A stretch of 64,000 bases of DNA from the NCBI GenBank assembly GCA_002633005.1, contig NMRA01000005.1:1977048-2041047 (forward strand), in the 5' to 3' direction. Under the pieces are notes generated by a model. That model ran no database searches. It was not told the origin of the DNA and worked only from the letters and a program-made list of their open reading frames with translations. The translations under genes were made by a program, and so were the position numbers. Numbering within the stretch: the stretch's first letter is position 1; each line of letters begins with the position of its first letter. This document shows, one piece after another, positions 22,671 through 32,869 of this stretch. This DNA is from Phoronis australis (Eukaryota; Phoronida; Phoronidae).

Positions 22671-25600
22671 CAGACTCGAACTTTCATCCTCAACGATGAA
22701 TTCATTAAGTTCAAACTAGAATCAGCTTTCCACATAAGATATCATGTACTCGAGCATAGAATTGTGGACACTTATCTTGAGCTTTCACAAAAGTAGAATG
22801 GAAAATGCCAAAAATAATTTCGAGTTTGATCTTGAGTAAAATGATTGGACCTTGGACATTGACCTCCTGAAATGTTCGTTTAGTGAGATAAGTAAACTAA
22901 CGAAGACTACATTGCGGAAGGCTGGTCTTTGATCAGACTAATTCATCAGTTGATATTAGCGCACGTTAGAAAAATTTCATTTCAATAGCAATGTGGTAGC
23001 AAACAATCCAATTTGTCAAGCTGCTTGCTTTAGTGTAATTTAAGACAAATGAACAAAGAACTTTTGTCTTACCAAATTCCAATAGGTCAATTCAAAACTT
23101 GTGAGTTACCTACGAGTATAGCTAGGAGCTACGCGCACTGTCTACCTCGTCACACTTTGGCACAGTAACTGTCGTCTTCAAACTGGTCGGATGAATTTAT
23201 ATTTGTTTGGAATCAATAGACCTACAAATGCCTTGCCAACGTTTTGTCAATCAACGATTTTTTTGTTATTCGACTTAGTCAACCTTTGTTTCATGAAAAC
23301 TCACGAACAATAGCTTTTAATTGAGTTGGCTTCCAGGAATCAACAGTAAAGAGAAAGCGAAACATTCTTGTCTACTACTGTTTTTGGCAACAGCCAGTTT
23401 TTGTGCTACGCTACTGGGCCAACTTCAAAAATGCTATCAGCCAGTTGTTTCGTTTCTCTGCAGATTGTTTCACTTAGCCTTCAAATGAGTGCTTCTTCCA
23501 GGGGCATGAAGTTGTATTTAAAAATTTTAAGAAAAATTGCCGTCAAAATAAATATTCGTTCTTTAATGTAACTTCTAAATAGAAAAGGCATCTTTATTCC
23601 GTCAACGTTTTTTACCCATTGAGTAGACATTGGATTAGTCTTGAGTGTTGAGTGCAAAGGAAACGACATTGTTTTTGAGGCTGTCCTGAATAGTGTACTT
23701 TGGTGGTATGATTATCCACAACTATGACTACAATCACAGGGCTGGAATCTGAAGTTCGGTAGAAAACTCAGGTGTTGAAATAGTTCAGACTTGCAAGAAA
23801 AAAAATCAAAATTAAAGATCTAGTCGCCCCCAACGTGTGACCCATTATTTCGAATTTTTAGTAGCTTGGCAGACTGTTTGTGGTTTATTCAAAGTCTTTG
23901 GGCTAAAGCTGATAACATGTATACTTATATTTTTCTTCGTTTTCAAGTTATTCGGTCGAATTTGTACTACAAAAATACCTAAGTTTACGTAGGACTATAT
24001 GCCCAATTACGGAACATCATACCTCAGAAATTGACTGTAGGATTCTCATGAAACGTAAAGGTACTGGTAAACTGGTAAAGAATTGTTTTTAAAATGTTCC
24101 ACTTTTGCACGAGGGTTTATCAAAAATAGTTCTGATGTGATTTTTAAGAACAAATAACATTGCGTAAAACGGAAACGAAACGATAATCAAGAAAACTGTA
24201 ACAAGGTTTTTTGACATTTTATCTTGAACAATTTTTTGCTATGATGTACCTTGCTTTTTGCTTTTTTTACTAAATTTTACTAAAAAAATTGGTTGCATGA
24301 CCTAATTAGTGGCAGACAGGTATAAAGTAAAGTCAAAAATCAAATTATACAGAATTTTTACTTTCAGAAAATGTATACCTCTAATGAGTTCACACTCGAA
24401 CTGTCATCCTCAACGATGAGTTCATTAAGTTCAAACTAGATTTAGCTTTCCACATAAGATACCATGTACTCGAGCATAGAATTGTGGACACTTATCTTGA
24501 GCTTTCACAAAAGTAGAATGGAAAATGCCAAAAATAATTTCGAGTTCGATCTTGAGTAAAATGATTGGACCTTGGAGATTGACCTCCTGGAATGTACTCC
24601 AAAAATACGTTTTGTTATTCGTTTAATGAGATTAGGAAACTAAAGAAGACTGTACATTGCCGAAGGCTGGTCTTTGATCGGACTAATTCATCAGTTGTTA
24701 TTTAGCGCACGTTAGAATAATTTCATTACAATAGCAATGTGGTAGAAAACAGTCCAATTTTTCAGGCTGCTTGCTTTAGTGCGATTTAAGACAAATAAAC
24801 AAAGAACCCTTGTCTTACCAAATTCCAATAGGTCAACTCAACACTTGTGAGCTATCTACGGTTATAGCTTCACGTCTACCTCGTCTCACTTTGGCACAGT
24901 AACTGTCGTCTTCGATCTGGTCGGATCAACATATATTTGTTTGGAATCAATAGACCTACAAAGCCTTGACAACGCTTTGTCAATCAACGGTTTTTTGTTA
25001 TTTGACTTAGCCAACCTTTGTTTCATGAATACTCACAAACAATAGCTTTTAACTGAGTTGGCTTCCAAGAATCAACAGTAAAGAGAAAGCGAAACTTTCT
25101 TGTCTACAACTGTTTTTGGCAACAGCCAGTTTTTTGCTACCCTACTGGGCCAACTTCAAAAATGCTATCAACCAGTTGTTTCGTGTCTCGGCAGATTGTT
25201 TCACTTAACATTCGAACGAGCGCTTGTTCCAGGAGCATGACGTTGTATTTAAACAGTTTAAGGAAAATTGTTGTCAAGATAGCTATACGTTCTTTAATGT
25301 AACTTCTAAATAGAAAAGGCATCTTTATTCCCTCGTTTTTGTTAGCCATTGAGTAGATATTGGATGCAGCCTTGAGTGTTGAGTGTAAAGGCTACGACAT
25401 TATTTTTGAGGGTGTCCTGAGTAGTACACTATGGTGGTATAACTTTTTTCACAACTGTGACTATAATCACATGGCTGGAATTTGAAGTTCGGTAGAAAAC
25501 ACAAATGCTGAAACAGTTCAGAGTTGCAAGAAAAAAGTTAAGGATCTAGTCGCCCCCAACGTTTGACCCATTATTCCGAATTTTTAGTACCTTGGCAGAC

Positions 25601-26123
25601 TGTTTGTAGTTTATTCCAATTTTTTATGGGCTAAAGGTGGTAACATGTATACTTATATTTTTCTTCTTTTTCAAGTTCCATCGAATTCGTACTACAAAAA
25701 ATTCCTAAGTTTACGTACGACCACAGAAAATATTCTAATTATGCCCAATTTTGGATCATCATACCTCAGAAATGTGGTGTAGGATTCCCATGAAACGAAC
25801 TGGTACAGGTAAGCTGGAAAGAAATTGTTTTTAAAATGTTCCACTTTTGCACGAGGGTTTATCGAAAAATAATACTGGTGTGAATTTTTTAAAAAATGGC
25901 AATGCGTAAAACGGAAACCAAACGATAATTTAGAAAACGGTAACAAGGTTTTTGAGATTTTATCTTGAACAATTTTTTGCTTTGATGTACCTTGATTTTT
26001 GACTAAATTATACTAAAAAGCGTTGTCGGTTGACCTCATTAGTGGCAGATTGCTATAAAGTAATGTCGAAAATCAAATTCTACGGAATTTTTACTTTCAG
26101 AAAATGTATACTTCTAATGAGTT
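22671..26123. repeat. 1.72-kb tandem duplication
   Basis: Unit 1 runs about 22671-24392 and unit 2 about 24393-26123; for example TCATCCTCAACGATGA recurs 1720 bases apart. Both end with TTTTTACTTTCAGAAAATG and CTAATGAGTT. The copies have accumulated many substitutions and small indels, so the duplication is old and not an assembly repeat. A minus-strand frame is recognisable in both units, but unit 1 has TGA where unit 2 has CGA and amino-acid changes are frequent. I do not call it coding. Confidence 0.9.
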
Positions 26124-26142
26124 AATATCTATAGTTTTCTAG

Positions 26143-26285
26143 ACACTTGGCTAAAACGCAAACCTGTCAATAAGATCCAACAACAAAAACTTAAGGAGAC
26201 TTTGAAGCCTTGGACCGAGCATACTTCCACTTTCAATCTTTATGCGCCGTGTGGAGACGAGGAAAACTGTATTCAAGCTGATTGA
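26143..26285 (+). CDS. possible terminal exon, unknown protein
   Basis: After ATAGTTTTCTAG, a plus-strand frame of 47 codons reads TWLKRKPVNKIQQQKLKE, then NLYAPCGDEENCIQAD and a stop. Composition is soluble-protein-like and the acceptor-like TTTTCTAG precedes it in phase, but I find no upstream exon. It starts just outside the tandem duplication. It could be chance. Confidence 0.2.
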
Positions 26286-27120
26286 AACTAGTCTCCTTAC
26301 TACAGTTCTAATTATTGATTTACCTTTTACTAGCCAAACATTGAAAGCTAATAAGCCAACTCTTTTACTGAGTGCGCAGACTAATAAAGTGTCAAAGGTG
26401 CTACATGTATGCCGCATTAAATGTTATCTTGACAACGGTAATTTATCGACAAATTGTTTCTTTTCCTGATTATACTTCTACTTACAGTTCTTCAGGAATT
26501 CCCAAAGTGGCACTTGCTACAACTTTAAAAGTTCACTGACATAGCATCTTCAAGGATTAAATTTTATCGATAATTGTTTAAGTATTAACTGTAAACCCAA
26601 TTAAAAATATGACTATAGAGTACTACGGTATTGTGTGCATACAATTAATGACTAGATGTCTGTAACTATAAGACTGTGTTATTACTAAAAAGTCTGTATT
26701 CTTCACGAGGACTGGCACGAGTTTTCGCATGAAACTTTCGAATTATGTTTCTTTACTCTATTGGGAATTTAAGGCCTTCTTGCCGACGTCAATACTCCTG
26801 AAACTAACGGAAATCACCATTTTTAACAGTCTAGTTGTCAGGTTGAAAATATGCAAAAATAACTTTCGTCTGTGGAAAATACGGCGATCACCCTGAAAAA
26901 TCCCGATTTTTTTACAATAAAAGCACCATCATGTGATTATGAAAACATGGACATTGCTTTTGCGTACCTAATAAGATTAAGATTCTGTGATAATCAAGGA
27001 TTTTGAAAATATGTTTGCATAGGTGTATTATTAAGTCAACCTTGGTAACGAAGGTAGCATAGTACCTGAGCACCAATGCCGCGAGTAAAGCTAGTGGTGA
27101 CAAGTGTTCCCTTGTAATGC
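26286..27120. other. no gene recognised
   Basis: AT-rich non-coding sequence. Confidence 0.4.
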
Positions 27121-27348
27121 ATGGCGACCGTGGAGACGTGCGTGCTCTTGCGTTTTTCGAGTGTATTTTCTACAGAATGGGCGCTTAACATCCACAAGCA
27201 TTTACGATTGTATTGGCTGGCCTCGGTCATAGCGGCTTTATGCATTTTTGTTCTCGTCTTTGATGTGCGAAAATTTATTCCTAGAAGTTGTAGAACATCT
27301 AAGACTTATTCAAGCAGTTTTCAAGTCCAAAATAGAGGTTCTCTTTAG
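27121..27348 (+). CDS. hypothetical single-pass membrane peptide or first exon
   Basis: An ATG-initiated frame of 75 codons. Residues about 29-50 (LYWLASVIAALCIFVLVFDV) form one clear hydrophobic helix flanked by basic residues on both sides (HKHLR before, RK and RSCR after). That is the topology of a type II membrane-anchor exon. Codons are richer in G and C than the surroundings. No family is recognised, no good donor follows, and the start context is weak. It may be a short first exon, a small protein or chance. Confidence 0.25.
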   Translation: MATVETCVLLRFSSVFSTEWALNIHKHLRLYWLASVIAALCIFVLVFDVRKFIPRSCRTSKTYSSSFQVQNRGSL

Positions 27349-27839
27349 TCAAATGTTTTTATGTTTGGTGATTCTTAACTAGTCAAAACTCAGCGAAGTT
27401 GAGACGCTTCTTAACAACACTACACTGAGTGTAAAATGCTCTTTTGGTCTCCCATACACGAGTTAAATATCACTTATCAATAAAAGAAAAAGGTTCAAAA
27501 GTTCGGCAGCGTGGTGGTGGCGCAGTTTTGAAGTCTAGGCTACCATAAGTCACAGCCCCATTCATATGGTAATGCAGCCCTGTGAAATGACCATATCAAA
27601 ACTTGTGCCGGATTTTTGTGGAACGCATGCATTTAGTATGTTCTAATGAGCGTATCAATCGCTAGCCTCAAAGGCATTTTTCAGCCGATGGAACAGTTCC
27701 TATTAATACGGATACATTTTATTGTTATTCTCCAACCAATCGAAACGTCTAAATATTTCTTTGTTTTGTTTTGTTATCCAATGAGAGCTCATGTTACACT
27801 TTGATTAATCCATAGTGGCGCTAGCCTCGTTCCAGCTTC
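27349..27839. other. no gene recognised
   Basis: Non-coding, between the membrane-peptide frame and the tandem duplication. Confidence 0.4.
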
Positions 27840-28400
27840 TTGCGCGCAGTCGTCTTCGTGCAAGGCGAAAATACAGTCGACTTCTTGACTGTATTGACTT
27901 CCTTATTTGTAAAGTCAGTGCTGCGTATTTCCTGTGAACTAACACCTGCGCAGTATACACTGACAGTGAGGTTACACATGTTTTAACACTAACCAGCGGA
28001 CATCAACTTGGAATTAAAACTAAAAGAGAATTATTATAACGAGGCAACCAATCTAAACCCTTTTTGGAAGGCAGGACAACCTCCGTAGTCCCGTTAGTCC
28101 CGTTCCAGCCTTCAGGGAGTTGCCGGCTTCATGCAAGTCGAAAATACGGCCAAGTTTCAGACTGTATTGATATCCGTAGTTGGAAAGTCACACGAGCTGA
28201 CTACTTAGATAGGTGTCGCTCAGCGCCGCGCATTTACTGAGAACTAATGAACACCAGCAGAATACGGACAATGAAATTTTGTCTTTACCCAGCGAACAAT
28301 GAGGTTTTGCCTTTACCCAGAGGACATCAACATGGAATTAAAAATAAAAATGAATTATTGTGGTGAGGGGGTCAATACATGTCCTTTTTGGAGTGCCCGC
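27840..28400. repeat. diverged tandem duplication, about 280-bp unit
   Basis: Shared blocks recur in the same order. The first runs from CGAAAATACAGTCGA to CTTTTTGGAAG (27868-28070). The second runs from CGAAAATACGGCCAA to CTTTTTGGAGTG (28139-28393). The second unit also has an internal doubling of CTTTACCCAG. Just after, at 28431-28520, a roughly 45-bp unit with GACCAACCATAGGCGA is repeated twice. Confidence 0.65.
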
Positions 28401-28776
28401 CAACGTTGATGAGTTGCTCTACTTCATATCTACGACCAACCATAGGCGACAATAGATCAGGGACGTGTCTTTTCTACGACCAACCATAGGCGAGAATAGA
28501 TCAGTGACGTGTCATTTCCTGTAACATTAAATGATGAGTTAGTTTTGAATTTGACTTCCAAATTGTTGCGTTATTCTCAGTGATAGCAATGGCTGCACTT
28601 CGGGAGAATGTTTTCCGTTAATATCCCAAGTCCTGACGCCTACGTACAAGACAGCGAAGCATCTTGATAACACCATAAAACCGTACCTTCAGAGTCGTTA
28701 CTCCATTAAACCTCAGGAAGATTTCATTGATATTTTGTGCACACAAGTGCCATCCTCTAGTTACCAACCTACTGCA

Positions 28777-29885
28777 TGTCGCTTGACGCTGATATTTGTT
28801 CACCACTTAAACGTACCGGTTGATGAGACCATTGCTATCATTTGGATAGTGTACACCATCACCCACATTTGAAGCCACCCGAGATTTCACCAACTCATAC
28901 GATAGAGTTGCTAACCATCTGCACAACCAAAGTACCATATAAACGGTAAATTGTTTCTACAAAAAGTTGGTGTGAGCATGGGCTCTCCTTATTTGTCTGA
29001 AATGGTAAAAAGGGCTAGCAATGTGATTGGTGGTATTCCTATCTGTGAACTATATGTAGATAATATTTTTGTTTATTGTAGGCTACTTTTGATGACTTGT
29101 TGTCAGTGCGTGGTGAACTTAGCGTCACTCTGTATTGAAGTTTACCCACGAGCTTCCTGTAAATGGCAAGATTCCGTTTTTGGAAATGCTTGTTAAGCAT
29201 TCCCCATTTAAATTTTCTAGATCAGTTTATCACAAGCCTAGTGATAAAGGTTTCTGTCTTCACGCCAAAAGCGAGTGACCTGAGCGGCGTAAGGTCGCCG
29301 TTGTGGTCAACTTCCTAAAGAGGGCGTATTTGGTGTCTTCCAACTGGCTGATGCTTACTCAAGCTGTAGATCGTATAAAGACTAACCCTGTTGAATAATG
29401 GGTACACCAATGCTTTTGTAGACCCCTATATTAAGCGATTCATATCCAGAATTAATTGTGAAGTTCCTGCACGTCGGACCGGTGTGACCAAAAAGGTATT
29501 TTACAAAAACGTCATGTCCAAGAATTACATGTACCTCCAGGGCGAAAACGCCATTAAGAAAATCATGAGGGATAATGTTAAAGTCAGTAAGCCCGATAAT
29601 TACCTCGATGTTATTATTTTTTGTAGGAATAGGAAGTCATTCAACTTGGTCATGAAAAATAACATTTCTAAAGCGAAAGTCCACCCCGTTGCCCAGTGTA
29701 GTGTTGTTTATGAGTTTGTAAGCCCTATGAACGAATGTCTTCGTTCAAATGTCAAACAATGTTACATTGATCAAACGTTTTGCAGTCTTTCCCGTCGGTT
29801 ATCTATGCATCTTCAAAATGGCGCCATCCAATATCATCTTCTGCCAATGTCACGGATTTTAGAGAATCATCACCCTCGGAGCTAA
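28777..29885 (+). mobile_element. Penelope-like element, copy 1 (decayed)
   Basis: Reverse-transcriptase pieces lie in shifting frames: NVPVDETIAII near 28815, VGVSMGSP near 28968, LYVDNIFVYC near 29050 (catalytic YVDD changed to YVDN), and LPVNGKIPFLEMLV then SVYHKPSDKG near 29155-29250. From 29391 an open frame continues into a GIY-YIG nuclease-like end (VVYEFVSP, CYIDQT, RRLSMHL, GAIQYH). The YIG glycine is Asp here. A reverse transcriptase with a C-terminal GIY-YIG is diagnostic of Penelope-like retroelements. Frameshifts and the two altered catalytic positions make it inactive. Copy 2 follows directly. Confidence 0.85.
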
Positions 29886-29913
29886 CGCCCCTCGGGCGAT
29901 AATTCTCCAAAAT
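29856..29913. repeat. 58-bp palindrome at the copy 1 end
   Basis: ATTTTAGAGAATCATC at the left is matched by GATAATTCTCCAAAAT at the right. The arms are about 24 bases with three mismatches around a GC-rich centre. It interrupts the Penelope C-terminus: the frame stops inside it, and copy 2 lacks it. A further CTCGGG/CGAGGG pair follows to about 29942. Confidence 0.8.
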
Positions 29914-29964
29914 ACACTCGGGCTCTAGATAACGAGGGATAACGACTTCGCCATGTAATAATCT

Positions 29965-30891
29965 ATATTTTTTGTAGGCTACTTTCGATGACTTGTTATC
30001 AGTGCGTGGTGAACTTAGCGTCACTCTGTATTGAAGTTTACCCAAGAGCTTCCTGTAAATGACAAGATTCCGTTTTTGGAAATGCTTGTTCAGCATTCCC
30101 TATTTAAATTTTCTGGATCAGTTTATCACAAGCCTAGTGATAAAGGTTTCTGTCTTCACGCCAAAAGCGAGTGACCTGAGCGGCATAAGGTCGCCGTTGT
30201 GGTCAACTTCCTAAAGAGGGCGTATTTGGTGTCTTCCAACTGGCTGATGCTTACTCAAGCGGTAGATCGTATAATGGGTACACCAATGTTTTTGTAGACC
30301 TCCATATTAAGCGATTCATATCCAGAATTAATTGTGAAGTTCCTGCACGTCGGACCGGTGTGACCAAAAAAGTATTTTACAAAAACGTCATGACCAAGAA
30401 TTACCTCCAGGGCGAAAACGCCATTAAGAAAATCATAAGCGATAATATTAAAGTTTGTAAGCCCGACGATTTCTTCGATGCTATTATTTGTTATCGGAAT
30501 AGGAAGTCCTCCAACTTGGTCATGAAAAATAACATTTCTAAAGCGAAAGTCCACCCCGTTGCCCAGTGTAGTGTTGTTTATGAGTTTGTAAGCCCTATGA
30601 ACGAATGTCTTCGTTCAAATGTCAAACAATGTTACATTGGTCAAACGTTTTGCAGTTTTCCCCGTCGGTTATCTGTGCATCTTCAAAATGGTGCCATCCA
30701 ATATCATTTTCTGCCAATGTCACGATTGTAAAATCACCCGTCAAGAAATTGTGGAAATCACGTCAATTCGGTACGCAGAGCACGATGTGTGTTTTGAGTC
30801 CTTTTTGATTGCATTTGAAAAACCTGAAAAGGGTTGCGCCGCACGTTACACTTGTTTGAGTGACTTTCCTGTTACCCACCCCCCTCATTAG
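29965..30891 (+). mobile_element. Penelope-like element, copy 2 (partial)
   Basis: It starts at the equivalent of copy 1 position 29070 (TTTTTGTAGGCTACTTTCGATGAC) and repeats the 3' part of the element nearly base for base, with a 15-20 base deletion near 30272. The GIY-YIG end keeps a canonical CYIGQT and runs on past the copy 1 break: after a frameshift it reads RQEIVEITSIRYAEHDVC, a typical Penelope tail. The upstream reverse-transcriptase core is missing, so it is a truncated tandem copy. Confidence 0.85.
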
Positions 30892-31111
30892 TCAATCTTT
30901 GCAGTATTTCACACCTGCCGTTTCCCACTGTGTGTATGTCTCCAGCTTATGCTCTGTGGTGGTATTACTGGGTCCTTTTATTTCCACTTGAGAATGAAAC
31001 AAGTATGTTTCGAAATACCGTGTGTCTTTTAATCATGTCTCTTGGTCAGTTGCTCCAACAATGTTCTGTTGAGTGTAGAGTTTTATTTCCAGGATACGAA
31101 CGGAACGGAAA

Positions 31112-31828
31112 TTTTTCCATGCCCATCTTGCAGAGTCTTATTTAGTTCTTTCTATTTACGTCATAATAAACGACATTTTTCGCAATCCTCATCGTTTTAC
31201 TCTGCAACATAGCTCGCGGCGTACTCCGGGCAAAATAGATTACGATAAATGAAATTTAACTTGTGAAATGCATTTATCGTCATTATTTTGACATTTGTCA
31301 CTTTATGTTGATATTAACCTTTAGGGTTTATTTTTTATAACTCATCTCTATTTATAGCCTCAAGGATCTACTTTTGTATTCATACATTTCTTTACGCGAC
31401 ACCTGATTGGTCACCCATATTTCCTTTGTTCAGTTCAACGGGGTCTAGCTCATTCAGCCACCTACCTCGTCGTCTGCAGGACCTACGTTCGTTCTCTGCA
31501 TTTTTCCCACCCCCTATCCCGGGTATCTGTTCAACTTTTTTCTTTTTCTCATATTACATTACCTGTTAGGTATTTTCAAGTTTTGTGTTTATATTCTGTA
31601 CTTTTTCTTTATTGAGGCCCTTTAGGCAGTTCTTTTGTTTTGGTTCCCTCCTTCGCGGCTGTTCATTGTACACGCCGGTGGCGTTTTTTTTTCATGCCCA
31701 TCTTGCAAGGTCTTATTTAGTTCTTTCTATATTTACATCATAATAAATGATATTATTCGCAATCCTCCTCTTGTTTTACTTTGCAACATAGCTTCCGGCG
31801 TACCCCGGGCAAAATATATTATGATAAA
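31112..31828. repeat. two direct repeats of about 140 bp
   Basis: 31112-31249 and 31686-31828 share GCCCATCTTGCA, TCTTATTTAGTTCTTTCTAT, CGCAATCCTC and GGGCAAAATA in order, 574 bases apart and in the same direction. They sit 3' of the Penelope copies and may be parts of the pseudo-LTRs known in that class. That is inference. Nothing coding lies between them. Confidence 0.75.
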
Positions 31829-32869
31829 GACTGTTAATAACGACAAGTGTCGTGTATTTAATCAATTTCGCATATCAGTTATACCAATGCAAATGTGAAA
31901 TAAAACGCAATGTAGTAGCACACAGTAATATCACTGTTATGAGAGCATTAGAACACTATGGCCTGGGTTCAAGCCTCTGTACTCGAAGCTCGATTCGAAA
32001 ACTCACAACTTTATATGCTCCAATCATGCAGCATGATTAATGAAGTGTTGCCATATTTACTAATAATGCAAAAAACACGGACCCAACATAGATATCACTT
32101 GTCATTTCTATAATTCACCGTTGTTCATGGGTAACTTGAACATAGGCAGACGCGTAGCATGTTTGTAATGGCGCAAGGATACACTTGCAATTCTGCTCTG
32201 ACAAGATAAATTGAGTACATAGCTATCTGGGGCTATTTCTTATTATCAAGCACCAACATTGCGAAGTTCCAATTAGCATTTGGATTTCTTTGCGTGTCAT
32301 TCTGAATACGTGTTGCTATGTGTAGAAGACAAAGTCCTAGCGTTTGTTTTAGTTTCATGCGAATGTTTAATTGCATCCGTGCATCATTTCCAAAGCAAAC
32401 GCTCAGGATTACATTGCATGTACCAAGACATGAAAATGTAGTGTACGAAGTCGCATGACCACGTGCCATATACGATCTCGTTTTCCTTGACCCTTTGCAT
32501 CGCGTATATTACTAACAATTGCCTGCACAAAGTGGAAGTGGTCAGGCACGTCGTGCTATCAAGTGGTTAGAGGAGGGCACACATTGATCTGGACAGAAAT
32601 ACAGGAATTGGATGAGCTAACCATTGACTACATTGTAAGTTTGGCACACTTTGGAAAACACATAACCTTTCATCAGCTCAACTTTCCGGAAAAACACCAT
32701 TTTGCAACCTCTTACATGACAGAAATCGCAACATACCATAAAGAAAAATAGAAAAAAGGATCAACATGAAGCCTAACTAATAAGAAGAAATATGGAACAA
32801 AGTAACATGTTCGATCGATTATTTAAATGTTATGGAATCTGATGACAGGTCAACGAAAAGTTATTGTCA
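31829..32869. other. no gene recognised
   Basis: Non-coding. A B-box-like GGGTTCAAGCCTC near 31968 follows AGAGCATTAG, the look of a badly decayed tRNA-derived SINE, but the anticodon arm is missing. No clear polyadenylation hexamer is seen for NB-ARC/TPR gene 2. Confidence 0.4.

Noticed and set aside
23481-25349. Minus-strand frame preserved in both units of the 1.72-kb duplication as a possible conserved exon
   Set aside because: Many amino-acid changes between units and a stop in unit 1 point to neutral drift.
31926-31985. tRNA-like boxes
   Set aside because: B box present, but no anticodon arm or acceptor stem can be drawn.
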